A stretch of 64,000 bases of DNA, taken from Narthecium ossifragum (taxonomy: Eukaryota > Streptophyta > Magnoliopsida > Dioscoreales > Nartheciaceae). Shown here one piece after another: positions 1-11,407 of this stretch. The notes beneath the pieces were generated by a model. That model ran no database searches. It saw nothing but the letters and a program-made list of their open reading frames with translations, and was not told the origin of the DNA. Where the stretch lies: contig OY986967.1 of the NCBI GenBank assembly GCA_963920575.1, positions 5,909,166 to 5,973,165 on the forward strand. Reading direction: 5' to 3'. A program made the position numbers and the translations under genes. Positions within the stretch are counted from its first letter, which is position 1; each line of letters begins with the position of its first letter.

Positions 1-1264
1 ATCCTGGTATATACACCTACTGGTGGCTAAGTTGGATCTTGAATCCGACGTCGTTTGGATGTCGGATTGATGGGATCAATTAGCCCCTAAGTAGAGGCTT
101 TGGGTGTTTTTGAATATAATATTATATTTCAGAATATAATATTATATTGTGTTTTGTTCATCATCGTTTTCGGGGTTGCTTCCCGTTGCAGGAGTCCGCG
201 GTTGACGGTCGCGGTACCGTCGTAATGCCGGGACCCGCTACGGATCGGCTGACAGCGGTTGGTAGTACCGCTGCAGCGATCCAATAGACTTATATGATGT
301 TTGACATACTGTTGCGTGTGTTGCTTCTTATCTGTGTATGTCATAGCATGCATTGTTGCGTTGTGCATTAGTTGCATTGGTTAGGGCTTGGGTGATCTTT
401 GGGTCGCCGTCCCAAGGCTGGAAGCTCGGACTTAGCCATAGGACCGGGGTTGGGCTGTTAGGACCCGGTTTGAATTGTGGTGTCCAGTCGATTCGATGAT
501 AAGCTTAGATGACTGGTACACTGGTTGCTTGATGATTGTAGAGGTCTTGTCGGCCTCGAGTCGGATCTGAGGTGTAGCCGGTGTCCGGTTTTCCTAAAAC
601 TCTTGAGTAGAGGTTTTGCTTACTCAGTGGTGTCTCTTCCCACCAAACAGTGTTCAGTGTCCTGTTGAGAGTCAGCAGTGCCGTTTCCTGCTACTGAGTG
701 TGACCCGACATGTGACCAGCCCGGCTGAAAGATCATGATCGGGGCCTCAGGGACACGCGGTGGGGTTATGGGACCCCTGTATACACCCAGGTCCTACTTA
801 AGGGCGACACTGTTGTGTTTCCTTCTTCCTTCTGTGTGTCGTAGTGTAGATCCCTACTGAGCTTAGTGCTCACTCCTACCCGGGCTGCATTTTGCAGGTG
901 CAGGCATCAGTTCTTCCTCTGTGGCCCATACCGGGCAGTTGGACGGCGGTGCGACGGCGCCTGGTGGCTTTTGAGAGGTGGCGATATTTACCATTTTTAC
1001 CCTTATGTTAGATAGTCTCCTACGGGAGTAATGTTGTACTTTGAATCTTCCCCTCTCCGAGGATTTGTATATTTTAACACTTTGAGTTTTAGATCTGTGG
1101 TTCGAGGCTTCATTATAATATTGTCTTTTTTTTTAGGGTGCTTTGGTGAATTGTTAGGGAGGCCAATAGGTTAGAGGGTAGCCTCGCCGTTCTTTTTCCG
1201 CGTTGGTTAGGTTCCGGTTCGCGTCGCCCGGCCCGGTTGGGCTTTCGCGGGTTGGGGCGCGACA
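1..1264 (+). repeat. 5' LTR of T1, 3'-terminal part
   Basis: This stretch matches 7150-8414 almost base for base and ends in GCGCGACA directly before the primer-binding site. The first 1.15 kb of the LTR lies left of the window. It contains two near-identical AATATAATATTATATT blocks at about 112-150. Confidence 0.92.
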
Positions 1265-1267
1265 GCT

Positions 1268-1279
1268 TGGTATCAGAGC
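1268..1279 (+). other. Primer-binding site, initiator tRNA-Met (T1)
   Basis: TGGTATCAGAGC lies three bases after the LTR end. This is the standard complement of the 3' end of plant initiator tRNA-Met used by many plant retrotransposons. Confidence 0.93.
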
Positions 1280-1467
1280 ATAGGTTGTAGATCCCAGGGT
1301 TTAGGATCAGGATTCGGTTGAGATTGAGCGTGGAATGGGTTAGTTCTATGTCTAGAACATCCGTGCATGCTCCTTTTTTATGTGTTATGCTTTTCCGCTT
1401 TATGTTGTGCTGCTTTGTCTTGGGTTTCGAACGAGTGGACGCTCGTTTGTTGTTGGTGATTGCGCAG

Positions 1468-2577
1468 ATGTCGGGAGCTCGAGGCTAACCTTCGGTTGAT
1501 GGTCGGGGTGGGGCACGACTTGGTCGACCCGGCCGACCAGACAGGGTAGCACCTGTCAGGGAGGTCAGAGCTAGACGGACTGAGCCATCACCAGCGACGG
1601 CTTCGGTCGCACGGGAGGAGACCCTTCTCGCCGAGGAGGGGGTTCTCGCTCCGGTCGATGTGCGGACCGCTGTGGTGGTCTTGCTGGAGTTTCAGCAGTT
1701 CGCCACCCGGTTCACGCACTTGGTCCGTTTCGCTGGGGCAGTAGCAGCAGATTCAGTGGCCAGGGCACGGCAGTTTGAGTGGGGTCTTCGTCCAGAGATC
1801 AGGCGCCAGACGTGTTCCCACCACTTCCAGACGTACACAGCAGTTCTGAACTGCGCCTTAGTGGTGGAGGCACAGTCGTAGGACGAGAGACGCCGGGCAG
1901 TTCCACCGACAGTCTCTACCAGCTCACAGCAGCAGAGGCCCCAGTTCAGAGGAGGATACGGCGGAGGGCACCAGCGGCGTCAGCGACGCTTTCAGCAGCG
2001 GTCGCAGCGCCCGCAGCAGTTCCTGGCACAGTTGCCGAGTCCTCCAAGCCAGTTTCTCCTGACGGCCGGGCCGTCTGGGCAGGCTCCGTCAGGGGGAGGC
2101 CAGGGTCAGCAACCTGATAGCGTGTCAGTCACGTGCTTCTCGTGCAGGCAGCTGGGACACTACCGTAGAGACTGTCACCTGCGAGGAGCGCGAGGCGCTG
2201 TGCCGCAGGGCAGTAGAGGCGGAGGGTTCAGTGCTTGGCAGGGGAGCAATGGCGGCGCAGGTCAGGGGCTGGACCAGGCCGCTCCAGAGGTGGAGGCGGC
2301 CAGCGGGAGCGTGTGTTTGCTCTTCCAGGCGCGTCAGTCACGTGCTTCCAGTGCGGGCAGCCGGGGCACTACCGTAGAGACTGTTCCTTGCGAGGAGCGC
2401 GGGGCGCTGTGCCACAGAGCAGTAGAGGCGGAGGGCCCAGTGCTACGCAGGGGAGCAGTGGTGGGCGCAGGTCATCGGCTGGACCGAGCTGCTCCAGGGG
2501 TGGAGGCAGCCAGCGAGGTCGTGTGGTTACTCTCCTAGTGCACGAGCAGCAGGACACCGTACAGCAGTACTAGCAGG
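1468..2577 (+). pseudogene. gag: Degenerate Gag of T1 (nucleocapsid part recognisable)
   Basis: Gag would form the particle and bind the RNA. An ATG at 1468 opens six codons before a stop, so the start is dead. A short capsid-like remnant with LLEFQQF and GLRPEIRRQ is readable around 1660-1810, but the two motifs are far closer than in intact Gag, which suggests that most of the capsid was deleted. Downstream is a basic linker and two CCHC zinc knuckles, CFSCRQLGHYRRDC near 2133 and CFQCGQPGHYRRDC near 2341. The knuckles are in different frames. No open frame covers the whole region. Confidence 0.8.
2122..2539 (+). repeat. Tandem duplication of the zinc-knuckle segment
   Basis: Two copies (about 2122-2330 and 2331-2539) each encode a CCHC knuckle followed by the same Gly/Ser/Arg-rich linker. 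The period is about 209 bp, not a multiple of three, so the second knuckle is read in another frame. Either an indel followed an in-frame duplication, or the duplication itself broke gag. Confidence 0.8.
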
Positions 2578-2687
2578 CAGCGGCAGAGTCACCCATGCTC
2601 AGAGGGTTGGAGGCGAGTTGGCTAGAGGTGGCACAGTCTGTAGACTCACCGATCGGCGGCACAGTTAGGGTAGACCGAGTCTGCTGA

Positions 2688-5600
2688 TCTTGTTCCTTGA
2701 AGGTTGGAGGCCTCTGTGTCTGTCTAGACCTGCGGGTGCTAGACATGACAGGCTTCGATGTGATACTCGGTATGAACTGGTTAGCAGCATACCGAGCTAT
2801 CATCGACTGTGGTCGCCGGAGGGTGGTCGCTTGGACACCCGATGGGACACAGTTTGTGTTGTTGGGGGATCGGTTCTCAGCCGATTCCTTTGCTTGTGGT
2901 GTGGGAAGGCGTGGCAGCAAGCTCTCAGCCTTGCTGGCCAGCCTGTCCCTATTTGGGTCAGAGGGAGTACAACTGAGCAGTTTACCCAGGATCGTGTGCG
3001 ACTACACCGACGTGTTTCCCGAGGTGTTGCCAGGGCTTCCACCGCCCAGAGAGGTCGATTTTGAGATCTACCTGGTACCGGGTATCGCACCGATCTCTCT
3101 CCCAGCTTTCAGGATGGCACCAGCAGAGCAGAGTGAGTTGAGGACCCAGCTAGACGAGCTTACCAGCAGAGGTTTCTTCCGTCCCAGCATGTCTCCCTGG
3201 GGGGCGCCAGTGTTGTTCGCAAAGAAGAAGGACGGTACCCTTCGACTTTGCATAGACTACAGGCGGCTCAACAGGGTGACGGTGAAGAACCGGTATCCGA
3301 TGTCGAGGATCGACGACCTGTTTGACCAGTTGCGAGGATCTTCAGTGTTCTCGAAGATCGACCTCCGCACCGGCTACCACCAATTGAGGGTTCGGGATTG
3401 CGACATCCCGAAGACGACTTTTCGGACTCGGTACGGCCTGTACGAGTTCGTGGTGATGCCGTTTGGGCTGACGAACGCACCAGCAGCGTTCATGGATCTC
3501 ATGCAGAGGATATTCCGGCCTTTCCTAGACGAGTTCGTGGTGGTGTTCGTCGACGACATTCTCATCTACTCCCGGTCAGAGGCGGAGCATGAGCGACACT
3601 TGGCGATAGTGTTGCAGCTACTTTGGGAGCATCGGCTTTATGCCAAGGCTTCCAAGTGCGAGTTCTGGCTCGCACGAGTGGGATTCCTTGGACACGTGGT
3701 GTCGGCAGCAGGGATCTCAGTTGACCCGGCCAAGGTCGAGGCAGTGGTACAGTGGCAGAGACCGAGGACAGTGTTTGAGGTCCGTAGTTTCTTAGGCCTG
3801 GCGGGTTACTACTGACGGTTCGTGTGAGACTTCTCCAAAGTTGCCGGATCGTTGACCAGACTGACACAGAAGGCCGTCCCGTTCGTGTGGGATGATGCTT
3901 GTGAGCGAGCCTTCGTGGAGCTGAGGACGAGGTTGACCAGTGCGCCGGTGCTGATCGTCCCCGAGCGAGGTGTTGGTTACAGTGTTTACTGTGACGCTAG
4001 CGGTGAGGGTTTGGGATGTGTCCTCATGCAGGAGAGGCACGTAGTTTCCTATGGTTCTCGTCAGCTGAAGAACCATGAGAGGACCTACCCTACTTACGAC
4101 TTGGAGCTAGCAGCGGTGGTCTTCGCCCTGAAGACCTGGCGGCATTATCTCTATGGCGAGAAGTTCTCAGTCTTCTCGGACCATAAGAGTTTGAGGCACG
4201 TTTTCACCCAACATGACCTCAACCTGAGGCAGCGACGCTGGATGTAGCTACTGGAGGACTACGACTTTGCGTTGCATTACCATCCTGGTAAGGCAAACGT
4301 CGTAGCAGACGCGCTGAGCAGACAGGTGAGAGACACCAGAGCAGCGGTTGCAGGGTTGTCAGCGCGGCAGTGGCAGGCTCTAGAGACGGCGGGCCAGTTT
4401 GGGCTCGAGTTCGAGGATCGGGGATCCAACAGTTTTCTCTATGCAGTGTAGAGTATGCCAGCAGTCTTAGCCAGAGTGTTAGAGGCACAGCACAGTGACC
4501 CAGAGGTCGAGGAGTTACGCACAGCAGCGGGCACGGAGGGCGCAGACGGAGACTGGACAGTATCGCCAGACGGAGGGCTATGGTTCCGAGGCAGAGTAGC
4601 GGTTCCAGCAGATCCAGTTCTTCGAGACGATGTCCTGCGAGAGTTCCACCACTCTCGCTTTGCGGTTCATCCCGGCGGCACCAAGATGTACCAGGATCTT
4701 CGGCGACAGTTCTGGTGGCGCGGGATGAAGAGGGCAGTGACGGAGTTCGTATCGCGCTGCCTTACCTGTCAGAAGGTCAAGGCAGAGTACCAACGGATTC
4801 CGGGGTTACTTCAGCCGCTTCCACTAGCTGAGTGGAAGTGGGAGAACATCACGATGGACTTCGTGACCAGGCTACCGAGATCTCCTAGGGGGAATGACGC
4901 GATTTGGGTTATCGTTGATCGATTGACCAAATCGGTGTACTTCCTGCCTATGCGGGTGACAGACTCGACCTACAGGTTGGGCAGTTTGTACGTTAGAGAG
5001 GTGGTCAAACTGCATGGGGTTCCAGTGTCGATAGTGTCAGACCATGACCCCAGGTTCACCAGCAGGTTTTGGCGAGACTTTCAGGAGGCAGTCGGCACAC
5101 TCCTGACTTTCAGTACGGCTTTCCATCCGCAGACAGACGGGCAGTCAGAGCGGACTATCCAGATCTTGGAGGACATGCTGAGAGCATGTGTCCACGACGC
5201 AGGAGGCAGCTGGGAGGAGCACGTTCCCTTGGTGGAGTTCGCCTACAACAACAGCTACCAGTCCAGTCTTGGAGTAGCACCTTTCGAGGCGTTGTACGGT
5301 AGGCCGTGTCGTTCCCCAGTGTGCTGGACAGAGGTTGGAGAGGCTTCACTCACCGGTCCAGCCATCGTCAGGCGGTCGTCAGAGAGGTTAGTGCAGATCA
5401 GGCAGAGGCCTCTGACGGCTCAGAGCCGGCAGAAGAGTTATGCAGATAAGAGGCGACGACCGTTGGAGTTTGCAGTCGGCGACCGAGTGTTCTTGCGAGC
5501 ATCGCCGTACAGAGGTTATGTCAGGTTTGGCAGAGGTGGCAAATTGGCGCCGAGGTTCGTCGGGTCGTTTGTGATCTGAGAGAGGATCGGCGAGGTAGCT

Positions 5601-5921
5601 TACCGCCTGGATCTTCCTCAGCACATGTCTGCTGTGCATCCAATTTTCCATGTGTCGATGCTGAGGAAGTATCACCCAGACCCGTCTCATGTCATCAGGG
5701 TGGATGACTTTGAGCTTGAGGCAGACGCGAGCTTTGTTGAGCAGCCGGTTCAAGTATTTGACCGGAGGGATCAGGTCTTGCGGGGCAAGATGATTTCCTT
5801 GGTCAAGGTACTGTGGAGGCACAGAGCCACCGATGAGATCACTTGGGAGCGCGAGGCGCGCATGCGGCAGGAGTTTCCGCAGTTGTTCTCTTCTCGAGGT
5901 ACTTCTTGTCTTGTCCTCTAG
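2688..5921 (+). pseudogene. pol: Pol of T1: protease end, RT, RNase H, integrase, chromodomain
   Basis: One reading frame runs from 2688 to 5921 without a frameshift. It has four internal stops: TGA 3813, TAG 4245, TAG 4449 and TGA 5577. Domains in order: protease tail ([11 protein letters not shown]), reverse transcriptase with LCIDYRRLN and the catalytic [10 protein letters not shown] near 3545, RNase H with [10 protein letters not shown] and ending ADALSRQ near 4320, integrase with an HHCC zinc site (HPGGTKMYQD, CLTCQK) and the acidic residues of MDFVTRLP, SDHDPRF and DGQSERTIQ, then a chromodomain (VKVLWRHRA, ITWEREARM). The chromodomain would target integration to heterochromatin. Each stop looks like a point mutation, so inactivation came by substitution rather than rearrangement. 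Confidence 0.93.
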
Positions 5922-5982
5922 TGTAGCTATTTTTGTTGTTCCGAGCCCTACCCTTATCGAATCTCGGGACGAGATTTCCTTT

Positions 5983-5995
5983 AAGGGTATTAGGA
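5983..5995 (+). other. Polypurine-tract-like site of T1
   Basis: AAGGGTATTAGGA immediately precedes the 3' LTR start (TGTGAGGACC). T2 has the equivalent AAGGGTGTTAGGA at 52396-52408. It is interrupted by pyrimidines, so a weak tract. Confidence 0.55.
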
Positions 5996-8414
5996 TGTGA
6001 GGACCTGTCCCTCTACCCCTATGGCTCGCTGTGGACCGCAAGGGCAATTTGGTAAATAGCGCCTTGTTAGTTTGTTTCACACTCGCGTTTGCACCCACCG
6101 GCCTTGTATGTGTTAGTGTTTGTTTAGAACGGCTAGGTGGACCCGAGATCGGAAGATCCCAGCTCGGGCGCGCGAAAGCTTGCCTTTGGGTAGCTGACGA
6201 CCCTTGAGCGATCGATCGCTCCTTGAGACGATCGATCGGACTCGTGAGCGAGTCGGTTTGTTTTGATCCGGGGCGAGAACGATCGATCGCTCCTTGGAGC
6301 GACCGATCGGACTCGCGACGGTGGCTTTTCTGCTTCGCGAGGACGGCCACCGCTGGCCGTCGCTCTCCTCTGTCAGAGGGGGGGAGGACTTTCCCTCCCC
6401 TCCCCTCACTTTTCCCCCCTTCCCCCGGCTTTCCCCTTCCCTTTTCCCTCCTTTTCTTCCCCTCCTCTTCCTCCTTCTCTTCTCTTCTTCCTTCTTTCTC
6501 TTCTTTCCCGCGGTGCTCTGTTTCTTCCCTTCTCCGCCGGCGAGCTTCTTCTCCTCCGTTCTCCCTCCTCCATCCATCTTTTTCGGCGTTATAAGGCTCG
6601 TTGGATCCGTGACAACGAGAGGAAGATCTCTGAAGTAGTTTGAAAGCTTGTTGGTGATCAAATCGCTGGGAATCAGCCAAGGAAAGCGCAGCTAGGTAGG
6701 GTTATACCTACTGATGTTCTTTTCAGGTTTTCTTGAGATCTAGCCATTAGATCTTGTTGATCCTTGTTTTGTTGGATTCCTTATGCCTATTCGAATTACT
6801 TATTTAAGTTTCATGTTAATCAGTTGAGATTTGAGTAGGTTTATTGCATGATTAGTCTCGGATTTCTGGTTTTCTGCTGTTTTTGAGAAACAGCCAGCTT
6901 GCGGCGAGTTTTCCGGCCGGCGTGTACATGATCTTGGCTTTTGATAAACATAAGAGTTGTAGAGATATTCGTTAGCTTTCCATTCCATCTTGTTTTGTAA
7001 TTTTCTGATTTTGTTACGATTTCTTATGAATTGATTTCTGAAGGGATGCGTTGCAGCAATTGATGGGTAAGTTAGTTGAGTAGCGATTTTTTGATTAGCG
7101 TTTTCCCGTTAATCAAACCGTTGGATGATTATGAAATTTGGATATGTTGATCCTGGTATATACACCTACTGGTGGCTAAGTTGGATCTTAAATCCGACAT
7201 CGTTTGGACGTCGGATCGACGGGATCAATTAGCCACTAAGTAGAGGCTTTGGGTGTTTTTGAATATAATATTATATTTCGGAATATAATATTATATTGTG
7301 TTTTGTTCATCATCGTTTTCGGGGTTGCTTCCCGTTGCAGGAGTCCGCGGTTGACGGTCGCGGTACCGTCGTAATGCCGGGACCCGCTGCGGATCGGCTG
7401 GCAGCGGTTGGTAGTACCGCTGCAGCGATCCAGTAGACTTATATGATATTTGACATACTGTTGCGTGCTTTGCTTCTTATCTGTGTTATGTCATAGCATG
7501 CATCGTTGCCTTGTACATTAGTTGCATTGGTTAGGGCGTGGGTGATCTTTGGGTCGCCGTCCCGAGGCTGGAAGCTCGGACTTAGCCCTAGGACCGGGGT
7601 TGGGCTGTTAGGACCCGGTTTGAATTTTGGTGTCCAGTCGATTCGATGATAGGCCTAGATGACTGGAACACTGGTTGCTTGATGATTGTAGAGGTCGTGT
7701 CGGCCTCGAGTCGGATCTGAGGTGTAGCCGGTGTCCGGTTTTCCTAAAACTCTTGAGTAGAGGTTTTGCCTACTCAGTGGTGTCTCTTCCCACCAAACAG
7801 TGTTCACGGTCTTGTTGAGAGTCAGCAGTGCCGTTTCCTGCTACTGAGTGTGACCCGACATGTGACCAGCCCGGCTGGAAGATCATGATCGGGGCCTCAG
7901 GGACACGCGGTGGGGTTATGGGACCCATGTATACACCCAGGTCCTACTTAAGGGCGACACTGTTGCGTTTCCCTCTTCCTTCCGTGTGTCGTAGTGTAGA
8001 TCCCTACTGAGCTTAGTGCTCACTCCTACCCGGGCTGCGTTTTGCAGGTGCAGGCGTCAGTTCTTCCTCTGTGGTCCCTACCGGGCAGTTGGACGGCGGT
8101 GCAGCGGCGCCTGGTGGCTTTTGAGAGGTGGCGATATTTACCGTTTTTACCCTTATGTTAGATAGTCTCCTACGGGAGTAATGTTGTACTTTGAATCTTC
8201 CCCTCTCCGAGGATTTGTATATTTTAACACTTTGAGTTTTAGATCTGTGGTTCGAGGCTTCATTATAATATTGTCTTTTATTTGAGGGTGCTTTGGTGAA
8301 TTGTTTGGGAGGCCAATAGGTTAGAGGGAACCCTCGCCGTTCTTTTTCCGCGTTGGTTAGGTTTCGGTTCGTTTCACCTAGCCCGGATGGGCTTTCGCGG
8401 GTCGGGGCGCGACA
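5996..8414 (+). repeat. 3' LTR of T1 (2419 bp)
   Basis: It starts TGTGAGGACC after the chromodomain frame and ends GCGCGACA, with the TG..CA termini expected of an LTR. A pyrimidine-rich stretch of about 200 bases lies at 6385-6590, and AT-rich AATATAATATTATATT blocks lie at 7260-7300. The GATCGATC palindrome cluster at 6205-6322 is annotated separately. Confidence 0.92.
6205..6322 (+). promoter_or_regulatory. ATCGAT-centred palindrome cluster in T1 LTR
   Basis: GAGCGATCGATCGCTC (6206-6221) is a perfect 16-bp palindrome. GACGATCGATCGGACTC and CGATCGATCGCTCC follow within 100 bp. A regulatory role is inferred only from recurrence in other LTR families in this window. Confidence 0.45.
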
Positions 8415-9229
8415 TCATCCGTCCACCATGCCCGCGGATTACTCGTCCATGGATGGAGATTTCTGCATCTTCTTTCTTGCTTTTCTCCCCTCTAAAGCTC
8501 TGTAGAAAACCCCCTTGGGACCAGCCTAATTTCGGATTAAAATAACCATATATATAGGAGAACTCCCGAAATTAGGGTTTTAGTTGAGTTGGACTTATGG
8601 TGCAACTCGGATTTCCTGAGTTAATCCTAGCAGCCCTATTTCGGTCACAGTTGGGTCCGATCCAGCCGGAATTTGGAAACTTGCTCAACACGAAAGTTGT
8701 AGAGTTGGAAGTCTTCTGTCCGATCCCTAAGATTTCATAATATTCGGAGTTATCTGAAATATTTGACGAATATTCTTCTCAGCTTCGATAGAACAGTTTT
8801 CCAGCTTGTGTAACTCCATTTATTCTTCCAATCTGCTATCACCCCATCCAGAATCTCACATAATGTCCAACATAAACGTTGTAGATCTCTGAACATTCTA
8901 TCACGTATTAAAATTTCAAAATATTTTGACTTCTATAGAATATGTTACAAATATTTTCCTACCAGTCGACAAAACTGTATTTCTCCTCATTTGCTGTAAT
9001 TTGGGTTGCCCTGACTAAGATCGATCCTGTGTAAGGCAAAGGTGTAGACGCCAATTTTGACTAAGGTCAAATTTGAGGGTATTTACCCCTACTCGCCTCA
9101 GACATTCTTCGAAGGTATGTTATTAGGCATACATGTTCAAACACACAAAGAGCACATATACACTGCTCTATATGTGATCATTCATGGTTTTGAAAGTATT
9201 CTACACAAATCAGAAGCATGAAGGGTGTT

Positions 9230-10140
9230 CCAGTAATTTTACATGCTCGAGGGTATTTTAGAAATTCAGGACAAAATGCATGCCTGAACTCTATAAATAT
9301 CATATCATAACGCTATATAGCTTTTACGACATCCTACAAAAGCTAAGTCGATATAGGGGTATTTTGGTAATTTTACCACATCAAGGGTATTTTGGGGATT
9401 TGAGCAAAATATATGCTCATACTCTCTCTTATAATCCATCGTGCCTTTTACATGATCCGGATAATATCCTACTTAAGTTAGAAGGACTCAGGGGCATTTT
9501 GATAATTTTCCCCATTAGGGGTATTTTGGGAATTTTGATCAAAATAGGTGTTCAGGAATCGCTACAATATCTGAGAAATATTCCTGTATGGTTTTTATAA
9601 CATTTTATACAAAGCGGAAGCATAAAGGGTATTTCGGTAAAATTTGCCTTCTAAGGGTAGTTTGGTCATTCTAGCCAAATATAGGCTTGACCCACCAAGA
9701 ACATTCTAAATTAGTCCTTACTGGTTTTGAAGGCATCCTACATAAACCAAGAATATATAAAAATGGCATTTTTGGTCATTTAGCCCCAGGGGTATTTTGG
9801 TCATTTGCTCCAAATACACATTTGGTACAAACATACATGACAAATATTGTATCCACCCTTTAAAGTATTATTTATTTTAAAGGCATTCTTGTCCAAAACA
9901 TATATGGACTCTACACCAACCAAAACAACAAAAGGGTATTTTGATAATTTCACCCTAAAATCAGTCTTCTTAAAGCTTTGATGGCATCCTATACAAGCTA
10001 CGAGGGTCGAGGGTAGTTTGGACATTCTAAACCTCCAGGGGTACAATGGTCCAAAATATGTGAAAGCATTCCTACCCTTTCTTGGGGCATTTTGGTCAAA
10101 AGACATGAATGATCTATAACATGTGTATTTTGGGAATTTA
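9230..10140 (+). repeat. Degenerate GGGTATTTTGG(T)AATTT reiterations
   Basis: The motif occurs about fourteen times, mostly as pairs about 25-35 bp apart, for example at 9357/9388, 9492/9521, 9628/9655 and 9768/9790. The pairs recur about every 130-140 bp, giving a higher-order period. Confidence 0.7.
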
Positions 10141-10396
10141 CACTTACCCTTGTCTAAGGGCGTTAAGGTAAATTACAACATGTTCAAATATTTGAAATTT
10201 GAATAGATATATGAAATTTAAAGTTCAAATTCAAAATCAAATTCAAATTTGAATTCAAATAGATCCCAACTCCCTAACATCCAAGATCTTAACCATCCAA
10301 ATCTCAACCTCTTAACCATCCAAATCTCAACCGCTTAACCATGAAATCCCTAACTACATTTAAAAAAATCAGCCTCAAATACTCCTAATCCTCACC

Positions 10397-10404
10397 TATA
10401 AATA
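10397..10404 (+). promoter_or_regulatory. TATA box of the 9043-10954 LTR
   Basis: TATAAATA within CACCTATAAATAGAGGGG is a strong plant TATA context. It is followed about 70 bp later by a repeated leader. Confidence 0.6.
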
Positions 10405-10467
10405 GAGGGGGAGGGGTGAAGGCTTGAAAGGCTTGAAAGAGGGTTGAACACATAGAAGGCTTGGAGA

Positions 10468-10574
10468 AGAAGGAAATTTATTTCCTTGAAGACGCCAAGA
10501 GAAAGAAGAAGGAAATTTATTTCCTTGAAGACGCCGAGAGATAGGAGAAGGAAACTTATTTCCTTGAAGATCGT
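10468..10574 (+). repeat. Three-copy leader repeat with hairpins
   Basis: Three copies of a unit of about 35-45 bp carry GGAAATTTATTTCC (or a near variant) followed by TTGAAGA. Each GGAAAT..ATTTCC pair can form a 6-bp stem. The repeats lie just downstream of the TATA box, so they would be in the transcript leader. Confidence 0.65.
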
Positions 10575-11407
10575 GTCATCAATCCAAAAATCCAAAGCAA
10601 GAGATTCAAGGGTTCTTCATCGGCAACGAAGGTGCGGGTCGAAGGCCTAAGCCTTCACCCAAGATCCTTCTTATTTCCTTTCTTCTTCCTCTTCTTATTT
10701 TGTCATTTTGGATGTAACGAGATTTTAAGGCCCGAATCCTTAATCAGGGGTTTTCCCTTTTGGGTTGTAATTGATGGGTTGCCAATCTCATCATCGGTAA
10801 GCAGTTTCCCAAGGAAAAGAGGATCTGCAGCTTGTGATGATATTAGGAACTCAAGAGTGTTGTTCCCACAAATTCCACCATGTAATTCAAACTTTTGATC
10901 ACAATAAAATTAACAAATCTCGTTCCCCCGAGATCTCGATTTTATTATCGAAAAAAAGGATTGATCCTTCTCAGTAAGATGGATAGTAGGATCGATCCTT
11001 TTGTGATCATCTGAAAAGTATGCATTCTGTCAGGGTCGGATCGACCCTTTGATAGAGTAAGATCGATCCTTTGAGCATCAGATGATCTTCTTCTTCCGTA
11101 ACTGCTATGTCTGCACCTCTCATACTCAAAATAGCATATCTTCTTTTAGCAAACTCTAAATCAAGAATCGTAAAAACTCCCGGAAACTAGACTTCCAAAG
11201 TTTTCCAACCATATATGGCATATCATCTGGTTTGTTCCGAGAAGGTACAGGTTTGGTGTTAAAAACACATCTTTGCTTCAATTTTCTGCATAATACAAAT
11301 AACTTTGTGAAGCAACATATACGGACGAATCACCTATATTAATCATGAAAACTAAGCAAATAAGCTGCTCTTAGTCATGTTCTGAGTGCACTTTCATGCA
11401 CTCATCA

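Larger units (their letters stand above)
1..8414 (+). mobile_element. Ty3/gypsy Tekay-like chromovirus (T1), left end outside window
   Basis: The order is partial 5' LTR, Met-tRNA primer-binding site, gag, protease/RT/RNase H/integrase, chromodomain and 3' LTR, all on the plus strand. The LTR of about 2.4 kb together with a C-terminal chromodomain fits the Tekay/Del clade of plant chromoviruses. By eye the two LTR copies differ at about 55 of 1264 compared positions (about 4 percent, mostly transitions), so the insertion is not recent. Gag is broken and pol has four in-frame stops, so the copy is dead. Its right flank begins TCATC; the left target duplication is outside the window. Confidence 0.9.
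9043..10954 (+). mobile_element. Probable solo LTR, Tat/Ogre-like (1912 bp)
   Basis: The insert is flanked by AAAGG at 9038-9042 and 10955-10959. Removing it restores the Athila LTR sequence around a GATCGATCC/GGATTGATCC pair. It begins TGTAGACGCC, an LTR-like start, and has a plus-strand TATA box at 10397. The right end reads CGAAAA rather than the usual CA, which weakens the LTR reading. No primer-binding site or coding region is present. The Tat/Ogre affiliation rests only on the start motif and on resemblance of the reiterated interior. Confidence 0.6.
8415..11407 (-). mobile_element. Athila-type LTR, inverted, split by a solo LTR
   Basis: Segments 8415-9042 and 10955-11407 are the reverse complement of the LTR at 26173-28032. 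Shared landmarks include the LTR start TGATGAGTGCATGAAAGTGC at 11407 and the GGATCGATCC blocks. About 1.07 kb of the LTR remains. The rest would lie beyond T1, to the left of the window, if T1 simply inserted into it. It interrupts the copia gag at 11408. No coding sequence of this element is visible. Confidence 0.85.

Noticed and set aside
6113..6680. Long open frames on both strands across the T1 LTR
   Set aside because: They fall on a pyrimidine-rich low-complexity tract inside the LTR. The predicted proteins are Lys/Glu/Arg or Pro/Ser/Phe runs with no domain.
10632..10898. 88-codon frame with a hydrophobic start in the 9043-10954 insert
   Set aside because: It has no homology that I recognise, lies in an LTR-like region downstream of the TATA box, and is likely chance.
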